This document shows, one piece after another, positions 37,039-44,938 of a stretch of DNA of 64,000 bases. The notes under the pieces are model-generated. The model saw only the letters and a list, made by a program, of their open reading frames with translations, was not told the origin of the DNA and searched no databases. Position numbers and translations under genes: made by a program. Numbering within the stretch: position 1 is the stretch's first letter; each line of letters begins with the position of its first letter. Source of the stretch: Aquipluma nitroreducens. Lineage in GTDB: Bacteria; Bacteroidota; Bacteroidia; Bacteroidales; Prolixibacteraceae. The stretch spans positions 3,301,001 to 3,365,000 of the forward strand of contig NZ_AP018694.1 of NCBI RefSeq assembly GCF_009689585.1, in the 5' to 3' direction.

Positions 37039-38937
37039 TTAGTACGCTCTTCCGTCTTTGCCTTCCACGTAGTTGATGAACGAGGTGTTTACCACTTTGT
37101 TTCCGCCCGGAGTCGGATAGTTTCCGGTGAAATACCAGTCGCCGGTATCGTTGGGGCAAGCTTCGTGCAAATTTTCAATGGTTTGGTATATAATTTCCAC
37201 TTCAGCATTACAGTCGTCAGGCTTCAGTAATTCAGCAATTTTGGCCGATACTTCTTCAGCCTTAAACTGCTTGTATATTTCTTTCACGTAGTTGACAATC
37301 TCTTCTTTCGGAAGGTTTTCCTGCTCTTTACACTTACGGTAAACCTCATCAATCACATGCGTCTGGTTGGTATCTTTCAGTAACTCGATGGTGGCATTAA
37401 AAGCAATAAACTTATCGAGCACAGCCATATCGATTCCGTAACAATCGGGGTAGCGAATCTGCGGCGCTGAGGAGACAACAATAATTTTCTTTGGATGCAA
37501 ACGATCCAGAATTTTCAGGATACTTTTCTTCAGAGTCGTACCGCGCACAATTGAATCATCGATAATGACCAACGTATCCTTATCGTTTTTGATAATACCA
37601 TAAGTTACATCATAAACGTGGGCAACCAAATCGTCGCGACTGGCATCATCGGCAATAAAAGTACGCAATTTCACGTCTTTGATGGCCAATTTCTCCACAC
37701 GCGGTTCAACCGACAGTACCTCAACCATTTCTTCGTTGGTTATGCTACCATTACGTTCGCGCAATTCCTTGATTTTCCAATCGACACAATACTGACGAAC
37801 ACCCTGAACCAAACCATAAAAAGCAGTTTCAGAAGTATTTGGAATAAATGAAAAAACAGTATTCTCGATGTCGTAATTAATTGATTTCAGGATGGCAGGC
37901 GACAACAAACGACCCAATGTTTTTCGCTCCTGATAAATATCTTTGTCGCTCCCACGCGAAAAATAGATGCGCTCGAACGAACACGACCGGCGCGTATGAG
38001 GAACACGGATCATTTTATTCGAAACCGATCCATCTTTTTTGATGATCAAAGCCTCGCCAGGTTTCACTTCGCTAACGTCATCAGCCCTCACATTCATCAC
38101 GGTTTGAATCACCGGACGTTCTGAGGCAACCACTACAATTTCGTCGTCGTAATAATAAAACGCTGGGCGGATTCCCCACGGATCGCGCATCACAAAAGAA
38201 TCGCCATGTCCAAACATTCCGGCAATGGCATAACCACCATCCCAGTCTTTGCTCGAATTTTCGAGTACTTTCTGCACGTCGAGATTTTTTTCGATCAGTG
38301 GCGAAATATCACGGTTCGAATAACCTTCGTTTTTATAATTCCTGAAGTGCAACTGATTTTCTTCATCGAGGAAATGACCTACTTTTTCGAGAACAGTTAC
38401 TGTATCGGTATAAGCTTTTGGGTGTTGGCCCAAAGCAATCAGTTTGCGGAAAAGCTCGTCAGTATTGGTTAAATTAAAGTTTCCGGCCAATACCAGAGTC
38501 CTCGATTTCCAGTTGTTCTGACGCATCACCGGATGCACAAATTCGATGCTGTTTCGTCCGAACGTTCCGTAGCGCAAATGCCCGAGGTAAACTTCGCCCG
38601 AGAAAGGTACATTTTCGTATATCCAACGGATGTCGGCGTTTTTAGGTTTATTTTTCTCTGCTTTTTTAATTCCTTTGGCAACTTTATCGAACACATTTTT
38701 GATCGGGTTTTCTTCAATCGAGCGATGACGGTTGATATACTCCTGACCCGGTTCAAGTTCCATTTTTACGTTCACAATTCCGGCGCCGTCCTGCCCACGA
38801 TTGTGCTGTTTCTCCATCAGCAAATACAGCTTATTCAGGCCATATTGCCAGGTGCCGTACTTTTCCTTGTAATACTCAAGTGGTTTACGTAAACGTATCA
38901 ATGCAATCCCACACTCATGTTTAATCAATTCGCTCAT
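37039..38937 (-). CDS. purF: amidophosphoribosyltransferase (PurF-type)
   Basis: 632 residues; first committed step of purine synthesis (PRPP plus glutamine to phosphoribosylamine). The glutaminase domain begins after an 8-residue propeptide at Cys9 (HECGIALIRL), with GHLRYGTFG and NFNLTN. The phosphoribosyltransferase domain has TLVIIDDSIVRGTTLKKS, the PRPP loop. It is longer than the ~500-residue enterobacterial enzyme, in the form usual for Bacteroidota, with insertions in the glutaminase half. It overlaps the upstream SPOR-domain gene by 4 bp, so both are likely translated together. Confidence 0.93.
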   Translation of the reverse strand: MSELIKHECGIALIRLRKPLEYYKEKYGTWQYGLNKLYLLMEKQHNRGQDGAGIVNVKMELEPGQEYINRHRSIEENPIKNVFDKVAKGIKKAEKNKPKNADIRWIYENVPFSGEVYLGHLRYGTFGRNSIEFVHPVMRQNNWKSRTLVLAGNFNLTNTDELFRKLIALGQHPKAYTDTVTVLEKVGHFLDEENQLHFRNYKNEGYSNRDISPLIEKNLDVQKVLENSSKDWDGGYAIAGMFGHGDSFVMRDPWGIRPAFYYYDDEIVVVASERPVIQTVMNVRADDVSEVKPGEALIIKKDGSVSNKMIRVPHTRRSCSFERIYFSRGSDKDIYQERKTLGRLLSPAILKSINYDIENTVFSFIPNTSETAFYGLVQGVRQYCVDWKIKELRERNGSITNEEMVEVLSVEPRVEKLAIKDVKLRTFIADDASRDDLVAHVYDVTYGIIKNDKDTLVIIDDSIVRGTTLKKSILKILDRLHPKKIIVVSSAPQIRYPDCYGIDMAVLDKFIAFNATIELLKDTNQTHVIDEVYRKCKEQENLPKEEIVNYVKEIYKQFKAEEVSAKIAELLKPDDCNAEVEIIYQTIENLHEACPNDTGDWYFTGNYPTPGGNKVVNTSFINYVEGKDGRAY

Positions 38938-39428
38938 TGTTCTTCGTTTTGCTCTACACTTTCTGTAAATAGTTCGGGAAATCGGATATTATCTTTTACA
39001 ATAAAGGCATTCGGGTATTTCGAAGCAATGTAGGCTTTGGTTTTCAAAGCTTCACTTTTGTTTCTGAAATCGCCGATCCGCACTTTAAAATTGGGGGTTT
39101 GAAATAACATATAGCTTGCAATGTCAGGAAAAACAAGGTTAAATTCGTTTTTTACCCTCACTGCCTGTTCGCGTGCTTTATTCTCGGAACTAAAAAAAAT
39201 CTCCAGCCGAAAGCCTTCTGTTCCGTTACGTCTTTGATTGATTTGGTTGTGCCGTATGAGCATGTCAGTTATTCGAGGGTCCTGCCTCACTGGCAATTTT
39301 CCGAGAAAATCTTCCAGATTTGCAGCCTGATTTGAGATGCCAGAATTTATTCCAAGTGTATCGGTTTGAGCATATCCCAGCGAGCTGAGAAGAACAAAAA
39401 TGAAGATTACACTACACAAATACCTCAT
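38934..39428 (-). CDS. exported SPOR-domain protein
   Basis: 164 residues. A signal peptide (1-~20) is followed by a linker and a SPOR-like domain at about residues 72-155, with two repeated alternations (FRLEIFFSSENKAREQAVRV and FKVRIGDFRNKSEALKTKAY). SPOR domains bind peptidoglycan stripped of stem peptides at division sites. Its stop overlaps the purF start (ATGA). The pairing with purF has no obvious functional meaning and may simply be an operon of convenience. A TATATTTG box lies 20 bp upstream. Confidence 0.85.
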   Translation of the reverse strand: MRYLCSVIFIFVLLSSLGYAQTDTLGINSGISNQAANLEDFLGKLPVRQDPRITDMLIRHNQINQRRNGTEGFRLEIFFSSENKAREQAVRVKNEFNLVFPDIASYMLFQTPNFKVRIGDFRNKSEALKTKAYIASKYPNAFIVKDNIRFPELFTESVEQNEEQ

Positions 39429-39448
39429 ACGATCAGTTTTTGAGTGAG

Positions 39449-39456
39449 CAAATATA
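39449..39456 (-). promoter_or_regulatory. -7 box TATATTTG for the SPOR-purF operon
   Basis: An exact TAnnTTTG match on the minus strand, 20 bp before the ATG at 39428. Confidence 0.6.
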
Positions 39457-39631
39457 AGATTTTAATAGAACAACTTCGTTAGGTGTTTTGATTTCGATGC
39501 AAACAATTTCGACATTGAATTGGCTGTTAAGATACTGATTGTATTTGCTTTAAAACTAATTTAAGTGCAAATAAAATTTAAAAATCAGGAACTCCGGATT
39601 GTATTTTTTTACTGAATGTTAAATTTTTGTT

Positions 39632-39735
39632 TTCCCTTCGACAAGCTCAGGGAACGGTTCTCCCATTTCCTTATTCCAGACTTCCGTCTCCAGTCTCCTG
39701 TCTTCCGTCTTCGGTCTTCTGACTTCGGTCTCCTT
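39632..39735. repeat. CTTCGACAAGCTCAGGG plus GTCTTC-rich tract
   Basis: CCCTTCGACAAGCTCAGGG at 39635-39653, with inverted ends CCCT/AGGG, is followed by a ~55-bp tract built from GTCTTC, GTCTCC and ACTTCC variants (about 39679-39733). Such word-like repeats are frequent between Bacteroidota genes. The tract is open in frame with miaB, creating a false N-terminal extension. Confidence 0.75.
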
Positions 39736-39798
39736 TTTTTGTTCTCTTGCTTATTCCTGAAAAATAGTGAAATTTGCAGGCTCAAAATCGAATACAAA

Positions 39799-41127
39799 TT
39801 GGAAAAGAAAAAATTATTCCTTGAAACCTATGGCTGCCAGATGAATGTGGCCGACAGCGAAGTGGTTGCAGCCATCCTTCAGGACAGAAGTTACGAGGTG
39901 GTTGAAAAAGCCGATGGCGCCGATGCCATTTTCTTAAACACCTGTTCGGTACGCGATAACGCAGAGCAACGTATCTGGCATCGTCTCGATTATTTTAAGA
40001 GCCTGAAGAAAAAGAATAAGAAACTGATTGTTGGCGTATTGGGCTGCATGGCCGAACGCATTGGCGACGAATTATTGGCTCACCCTTCTGTCGATTTGGT
40101 TGCAGGACCAGATGCTTACCGCGATCTTCCTTTCCTAATCGACAAAGCACAAAAGGGAACCGAAGCCATCAATGTTGAACTTTCGGAGAACGAGACTTAC
40201 GATAAAATTACACCAGTCCGAATTGGCGAGAAAACGCTTTCCGGATTTGTAAGCATTACACGTGGATGCAACAATTTCTGCACCTATTGCATTGTTCCTT
40301 ACACTCGTGGCCGCGAACGAAGCCGCGATCCGCAGGACATTGTGAACGAAGTGCGAGACCTGGCACAAAAAGGCTACCGCGAAGTGACTTTGCTTGGTCA
40401 AAACGTGAACTCGTACAAATGGCTGCCTGAAGGCGAACGCAAGCCAGTCCGTTTTTGGGATTTGATTGAACTGGTTGCCGAAGTTGATCCGTTGGTGCGA
40501 ATACGTTTTACCACCTCGCACCCCAAAGATATGTCGGATAAAGTATTGAAGGCGATTGCCAAACATCCGAACCTATGCCGCCACATCCATTTGCCGCTTC
40601 AGTCGGGCAGTTCGCGCATCCTGAAGCTGATGAACCGCAAATATGACCGCGAATGGTACCTTGATCGCATTCGTGCTATCCGCGAGATTTTACCTGATTG
40701 TGGTTTGAGTACCGACGTTTTCTGCGGTTTCTGCACCGAAACATTGGAAGACCACCAAGAAACACTTTCGTTGATGGAGGAAGTGAAATTTGACATGGCG
40801 TTCATGTTTAAATATTCGGAGCGTCCCGGAACTTATGCGCATGAACATTTAGCCGACGATGTTCCGGAAGAAGAAAAACTCCGGAGACTCGACGAAATCA
40901 TTCAGCTTCACAACCGGTTGTCGCTCGAAAGCAATAAACGAGATATCGGTAAAACGTTTGAAGTGCTGGTGGAAGGAACTTCGAAGAAAAGCAAAGAAGA
41001 ACTTTTTGGAAGGACATCGCAAAATAAGGTGATTGTTTTTCCGGCGAAAGATTTCCAGAAAGGCGATTACGTGATGGTGAAAGTGCTAAGATGCACGCAG
41101 ACCACGCTGATTGGCACTGCTGTATAA
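39799..41127 (+). CDS. miaB: tRNA-2-methylthio-N6-dimethylallyladenosine synthase
   Basis: A radical-SAM methylthiotransferase acting on i6A37 of tRNA. The N-terminal UPF0004 domain starts KKLFLETYGCQMNVADSEVV, with the auxiliary-cluster cysteines in ETYGCQM, LNTCSVRDNAEQRI and VLGCMAER. The radical-SAM cysteines are in RGCNNFCTYCIVPYTRG, and a TRAM domain is at the end. No ATG lies between the repeat tract and the conserved domain; TTG at 39799 fits, giving 442 residues. A near-consensus -7 box (GAAATTTG) lies 22 bp upstream. The in-frame ATG at 39616 would translate the repeat and is rejected. Confidence 0.9.
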   Translation: MEKKKLFLETYGCQMNVADSEVVAAILQDRSYEVVEKADGADAIFLNTCSVRDNAEQRIWHRLDYFKSLKKKNKKLIVGVLGCMAERIGDELLAHPSVDLVAGPDAYRDLPFLIDKAQKGTEAINVELSENETYDKITPVRIGEKTLSGFVSITRGCNNFCTYCIVPYTRGRERSRDPQDIVNEVRDLAQKGYREVTLLGQNVNSYKWLPEGERKPVRFWDLIELVAEVDPLVRIRFTTSHPKDMSDKVLKAIAKHPNLCRHIHLPLQSGSSRILKLMNRKYDREWYLDRIRAIREILPDCGLSTDVFCGFCTETLEDHQETLSLMEEVKFDMAFMFKYSERPGTYAHEHLADDVPEEEKLRRLDEIIQLHNRLSLESNKRDIGKTFEVLVEGTSKKSKEELFGRTSQNKVIVFPAKDFQKGDYVMVKVLRCTQTTLIGTAV

Positions 41128-41132
41128 TAAAT

Positions 41133-41216
41133 TGTTGCGAGATACGAGTTACGGGTTAACTCGGAACCCGAATCCCGCAACTCGGAACGAACTCATAATT
41201 CATAACTCATAACTTC
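41133..41216 (+). repeat. GGGTTACGGG-type dispersed repeat, copy 3
   Basis: Contains TTGCGAGATACGAGTTACGG, AACTCGGAACCCGAATCCCG and then AACTCATAATTCATAACTCA; inverted halves as in the other copies. It fills the miaB to carboxymuconolactone-decarboxylase gap. Confidence 0.75.
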
Positions 41217-41222
41217 TCAGAC

Positions 41223-41567
41223 ATGGGCAAACTAATTGACGATTTTAACAGCTACCGCGAGAAAATGAACGAAAAGATTCTGGCGGCCGACAACAAAGTA
41301 ATGAAACGCATTTACAGTGTTGACACGCTGACTTACCAGGATGGCGCGCTAAGTTCGAAAACGAAGGAAATGCTCGGACTGGCGACTTCGATGGTGTTGC
41401 GATGCGACGATTGTGTGAAATATCATTTGGGGAAATGTTATGACTTGGGTGTTACAACCGCAGAAGTATTCGAAATATTCTCGGTAGCTAATCTGGTGGG
41501 CGGAACCATCGTAATTCCTCATACACGCCGAGCTGTGGAATATTGGGAAGAATTGCTGAATCAGTAG
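41223..41567 (+). CDS. carboxymuconolactone decarboxylase family (AhpD-like) protein
   Basis: 114 residues, a single CMD domain. Redox pair C-D-D-C in MVLRCDDCVKYHLGKCYDLG with the conserved His three residues later, the AhpD-type active site. ATTAEVFEIFSVANLVGGTIVIPHTRRA completes the fold. It probably acts as a small thiol peroxidase or disulfide reductase rather than a true decarboxylase; no partner peroxidase gene is near. It is preceded directly by the repeat and followed by a single REP element. Confidence 0.9.
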   Translation: MGKLIDDFNSYREKMNEKILAADNKVMKRIYSVDTLTYQDGALSSKTKEMLGLATSMVLRCDDCVKYHLGKCYDLGVTTAEVFEIFSVANLVGGTIVIPHTRRAVEYWEELLNQ

Positions 41568-41582
41568 AAGAAAATCAGCTCC

Positions 41583-41606
41583 CCGTCAGCTAAAGCAGAC
41601 GGCAAA
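41583..41606 (+). repeat. solitary REP element C
   Basis: CCGTC-AGC-TAAA-GCA-GACGG followed by GGCAAAG: the same hairpin and foot as the elements around the RAYT at 14.2 kb. Alone here, without an inverted partner. Confidence 0.85.
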
Positions 41607-41627
41607 GGATATTCTCGCCATTGCATT

Positions 41628-42155
41628 TTACGAATACAATTCCGAATTCAGGAAAGGAATAAATGCCATTTGAACGGCAGGCAGGTAAAGCGATTTACGG
41701 GTAATTGCATCGTGCGTTAATAAGCCGATGGCGCCATTTTGTTGCTTCGAATTACTTTTCCTGAAAACCACATCGTCGGCATGGCCCAATTCCATTCCCT
41801 CGTGAACCAATTTAGCCACTTCAGGAGGAAGGAAGAAACTTGCCGTACGTGCTTTTCCAATCTTTTCACCATTACTGATTATCATCCAGGCAAAAGCCAT
41901 CAACCCGGAAGAGTGTGGCTCAACTCCACCTTCCAGTCCAATGTAATAATCGTATCCGGGAAACAGGTTCATGGCCCGCATCACCCGATTCGAGGCTCCT
42001 TTTAACGTTTCAACTTCGCTCATGGGTTGATCTGAAACACCACTTTCAACTGAAACGCCAATCAGTTCAACTTCTTCGCTGATTAATGCCGCCAATCCGT
42101 CTCTGACGGCTTCTATTTTTACCGGATTTTTCGATGCAACAACAATTCTTATCAT
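41628..42155 (-). CDS. inosine/xanthosine triphosphatase, DUF84 family (YjjX-like)
   Basis: 175 residues. Begins IRIVVASKNPVKIEAVRDGL, the phosphate-binding N-terminus of the DUF84/ITPase fold. It continues with GVSDQPMSEVETLKGASNR and YYIGLEGGVEP, both diagnostic for YjjX-type NTP phosphatases that clear non-canonical purine nucleotides (ITP, XTP). Length is normal. Convergent with the gene to its left, with only a REP element in the 60-bp gap, and divergent from the GNAT gene. Confidence 0.9.
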   Translation of the reverse strand: MIRIVVASKNPVKIEAVRDGLAALISEEVELIGVSVESGVSDQPMSEVETLKGASNRVMRAMNLFPGYDYYIGLEGGVEPHSSGLMAFAWMIISNGEKIGKARTASFFLPPEVAKLVHEGMELGHADDVVFRKSNSKQQNGAIGLLTHDAITRKSLYLPAVQMAFIPFLNSELYS

Positions 42156-42254
42156 ATCTGGAGAATCAAATTTTCGTGCAAATTACAAAAAACGCAAATG
42201 AACATACAAGGATCTTTCAGGTTTTATGTCTGGGTAAATTCAGGAGAGCAAAAC

Positions 42255-42262
42255 TAATTTTG
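42255..42262 (+). promoter_or_regulatory. -7 box TAATTTTG for the GNAT gene
   Basis: An exact TAnnTTTG match 32 bp before the ATG at 42295. Confidence 0.5.
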
Positions 42263-42294
42263 TAATTTAGCCCGTCAAATCAAACAACGAACAA

Positions 42295-42744
42295 ATGATC
42301 ATCAGACAAGCAAAAGAATCGGATTCGGCAAGCATTGTAGAATTTCAATTGGCCATGGCTTGGGAGACCGAGGAACTCCAACTCGACGAACCAACAGTTA
42401 TAAAAGGTGTAGCAGCCGTTTTTGAAGATCCGGCAAAAGGCATTTATTATGTAGCCGAAACGGAAGGAAAGGTTGTTGGCTCGCTGCTCACCACTTTCGA
42501 ATGGAGCGACTGGCGCAATGGAACAGTACTTTGGATTCAATCGGTTTATGTACGGCCCGAATATCGTAAACGAAGCATCTTCAGCAAGCTTTACAAACAC
42601 ATTCAGGAAAAAGTAAACGGTAATCGTGATTTACGGGGCATTCGGTTGTATGCCGACAAGACCAACATTCTGGCGCACGGAGTTTACGAACATCTGGGAA
42701 TGACTGCCGAACATTACCAAATGTTTGAGTGGATGAAAGGTTGA
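42295..42744 (+). CDS. GNAT family N-acetyltransferase
   Basis: 149 residues, a single acetyltransferase domain. MIIRQAKESDSASIVEFQ is the typical first strand and helix. The acetyl-CoA loop is in VYVRPEYRKRSIFSKLYKHI (a variant R-x-x-R-x-x-x-x pattern). The terminal VYEHLGMTAEHYQMFEWMK is the conserved beta-bulge region. Substrate unknown. A second, unrelated GNAT gene follows after 31 bp, so both could be in one transcript. Confidence 0.9.
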   Translation: MIIRQAKESDSASIVEFQLAMAWETEELQLDEPTVIKGVAAVFEDPAKGIYYVAETEGKVVGSLLTTFEWSDWRNGTVLWIQSVYVRPEYRKRSIFSKLYKHIQEKVNGNRDLRGIRLYADKTNILAHGVYEHLGMTAEHYQMFEWMKG

Positions 42745-42775
42745 AGCTGAACCCTGTCATAATATTTACAAGAAT

Positions 42776-43174
42776 ATGGAAATAACTTATCGACTTGATT
42801 TTACTCCTGAAACCACATTGATTATTGATTTATACAACAGTTCAGGAATAAACCGGCCAACTTCCGACAGCAAACGAATCGCCGAGATGTACGCAAATTC
42901 AAATTTAGTTGTCACCGCCTGGGAAGAAGACAAGCTTGTTGGAATAGCACGTTCGCTGACTGATTTTTGCTACTGCTGTTATTTATCAGACTTGGCGGTA
43001 AGAAAAGAATATCAAAAGTACGGTATCGGGAAAAAACTAATTGCATTGACCAAAGAAAAAATTGGACACCAAACCATGCTTCTACTGCTTGCTGCGCCTT
43101 CAGCAATGGATTATTACCCTAAAGTAGGCTTTCAGAAAGTGAATAATGGGTTTATTATTAATCGGACAGAGTAA
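42776..43174 (+). CDS. GNAT family N-acetyltransferase (second)
   Basis: 132 residues. LVGIARSLTDFCYCCYLSDL is strand 4, the acetyl-CoA loop VRKEYQKYGIGKKLIALTKE matches the R-x-x-G-x-G pattern well, and DYYPKVGFQKVNNGFII ends the fold. It is smaller than the preceding GNAT protein and not closely related to it. Substrate unknown. It follows 31 bp after that gene; an 80-bp gap with no clear promoter precedes the ferritin-VIT gene. Confidence 0.9.
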   Translation: MEITYRLDFTPETTLIIDLYNSSGINRPTSDSKRIAEMYANSNLVVTAWEEDKLVGIARSLTDFCYCCYLSDLAVRKEYQKYGIGKKLIALTKEKIGHQTMLLLLAAPSAMDYYPKVGFQKVNNGFIINRTE

Positions 43175-43254
43175 TGAATGCTGTAAAACCAAGCAGTAAA
43201 TATAATTGTTTAGAATAACTGAAATACAAACGGAAGTTTAATGCACCAATTGTC

Positions 43255-44136
43255 ATGATTAAGAAGCCCATTTCACCCGAGATTCGCCAGCAGTTGATTT
43301 TTGCCCAGCGGGAAGAAATTACAGAGTATCACATATACAGCAAGCTAGCTGAACAGACTAAAGATGCCGAAAATCGAAAGGTATTAACCCAAATCGCCAA
43401 CGACGAACTGAAGCATTACAAACTCTGGGGTGCCTACACCAACAAAGAAGTTTCGCCAAGTTATTGGGAAATCAAAAAATACTACTGGATCGCCAAAATT
43501 TTCGGTCTCACTTTTGGACTGAAACTCATGGAAAAGGGGGAAGAGAAGGCGCAAATCAATTATGCTTTGATCGCCACTGAGGTTCCGGAAGCGTTGGAAG
43601 TTGCCAACGACGAGAACCAACACGAAAAAGAATTGCTTGGACTCATTCAGGAAGAGCACCTGAAATACATGGGATCGATTGTATTGGGTTTGAACGATGC
43701 GCTGGTAGAAATTCTGGGAACACTGGCCGGCTTGACTTTTGCACTTCAGAACACCAAATTAGTTGCCCTAGCCGGAATTATTACCGGAATTGCAGGCGCA
43801 CTATCCATGTCATCCTCCGAATATTTATCGAACCGCGCCGAGGGCAAGAACGATATGGCCATTAAATCTTCAGTATTTACAGGCATCGCCTACATTGTTG
43901 CCGTAATTTTCCTCGTAGCGCCATTCCTGATTTTCAGTTCAGTGTTTATTGGGTTACTGGTTGCTCTGTTTGATTCAATCCTGATTGTCTTCCTGTTTAC
44001 TTATTACATATCGGTAGCTAACGACCAGCCTTTCCGGAAACGTTTTTTGGAAATGGTGGTTTTAAGTTCAGTCGTAGGTCTGATTTCGTTTGGATTGGGA
44101 TATGTTGTGAGGATTTTCTTTGGAATTGAGGTGTAG
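43255..44136 (+). CDS. ferritin-like domain fused to VIT1/CCC1-family iron/manganese transporter (MbfA-like)
   Basis: 293 residues. The N-terminal ferritin-like domain (about 1-135) has Glu/His metal ligands in REEITEYHIYSKLAEQ, NDELKHYKLWG and TEVPEALEVANDENQHEKEL. The C-terminal VIT1/CCC1 membrane domain (about 140-293) starts GSIVLGLNDALVEILGTLAG and has about five hydrophobic helices. This fusion is known in membrane-bound ferritin (MbfA)-type proteins, which oxidise and export iron. It fits the peroxide and Fe-S theme elsewhere in the window (rubrerythrin, Suf). Single gene; a REP element follows. Confidence 0.9.
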   Translation: MIKKPISPEIRQQLIFAQREEITEYHIYSKLAEQTKDAENRKVLTQIANDELKHYKLWGAYTNKEVSPSYWEIKKYYWIAKIFGLTFGLKLMEKGEEKAQINYALIATEVPEALEVANDENQHEKELLGLIQEEHLKYMGSIVLGLNDALVEILGTLAGLTFALQNTKLVALAGIITGIAGALSMSSSEYLSNRAEGKNDMAIKSSVFTGIAYIVAVIFLVAPFLIFSSVFIGLLVALFDSILIVFLFTYYISVANDQPFRKRFLEMVVLSSVVGLISFGLGYVVRIFFGIEV

Positions 44137-44151
44137 ATCATGATTAAAATG

Positions 44152-44178
44152 TCCGTTCGCTAAAGCGAAACGGCAAAG
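44152..44178 (+). repeat. solitary REP element D
   Basis: CCGTTCGC-TAAA-GCGAAACGG followed by GGCAAAGAATATT. Same foot as elements A-C, with a different stem sequence that keeps pairing. Confidence 0.85.
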
Positions 44179-44226
44179 AATATTAGCACAATGAGTAAAA
44201 GGTTGCTGAATATTAAACACACTTCC

Positions 44227-44257
44227 AACCTGGAACTTGAAACTTTAAACTTGGACC
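44227..44257 (+). repeat. CTGGAAC..GAAACTTTAAAC dispersed repeat, copy 2
   Basis: AACCTGGAACTTGAAACTTT followed by AAACTTGGACC, closely matching the copy at 37002-37036. Confidence 0.75.
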
Positions 44258-44266
44258 TATTCAGTT

Positions 44267-44938
44267 GTGAACAACTATATTACAAAACTCATTCAGCAGG
44301 GTGAGCATCAAACTCAGGATTTTAAATATTGCATCAGCGATTCCAGAAAAATTGCCAGATCGTTGGTTGCATTTGCCAATACCGACGGAGGTCGTTTGCT
44401 CATTGGCGTGAAGGATAATGGCCGGATCGCCGGTGTTCGTTCCGAAGAAGAATATTACATGGTTGAATCGGCTGCTAAAATGTACTCGAAACCACCGATT
44501 GATTTCACGACCAAGCAGCATCATGTTGAAGGGAAAACAGTTCTGGAAGTCATTGTGGAACCTAGCCCGGAGAAACCACATTTTGCACGCGACGATGATG
44601 GGAAATGGTGGGCTTATTTCAGGAAGGACGACGAAAACCGGTTGGCCAATAAAATCATGATTGAAGTTTGGAAACGCCAGAAAAGCCCGGATGGAATCCT
44701 GATTAATTATTCGGAGGACGAAAAAATACTGCTCGATTACCTGGCAACCAACGAGAAGATTTCAGTCAGCAAATATTCACGAATTGCACATCTGACCTAT
44801 AAAAAGGCCGAAGAAATCATTATCAATTTCCGCACATTAAACATCCTGAAAGATTGTGTTGGCGACACCCGTATCGATTACGCCATCAACGAGGAGTTCG
44901 ACCGGGAAGAATGGGAAAATAAAAATTTTAAGAAATAA
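44267..44938 (+). CDS. AlbA_2 (Schlafen-type) DNA-binding protein
   Basis: 223 residues from a GTG start (44267; no ATG in this frame precedes the conserved part). The AlbA_2 domain covers about residues 10-130: QTQDFKYCISDSRKIARSLVAFANTDGGRLLIGVKDNGRIAGV, with the typical E/Q-x-x-D-F-K and FANTxGG motifs. The second half is a winged-helix-like segment (about 140-215: EKILLDYLATNEKISVSKYSR). Such proteins bind nucleic acid; some are putative regulators, others sit in defence loci. It stands directly upstream of the operator array and ATPase genes and is a good candidate for the factor that binds those sites. Confidence 0.88.
   Translation: MNNYITKLIQQGEHQTQDFKYCISDSRKIARSLVAFANTDGGRLLIGVKDNGRIAGVRSEEEYYMVESAAKMYSKPPIDFTTKQHHVEGKTVLEVIVEPSPEKPHFARDDDGKWWAYFRKDDENRLANKIMIEVWKRQKSPDGILINYSEDEKILLDYLATNEKISVSKYSRIAHLTYKKAEEIIINFRTLNILKDCVGDTRIDYAINEEFDREEWENKNFKK

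Noticed and set aside
39609-39797. Basic 62-residue minus-strand ORF
   Set aside because: It is the complement of the GTCTTC-rich repeat; its Arg/Lys/Asp-rich composition is an artefact of the repeat.
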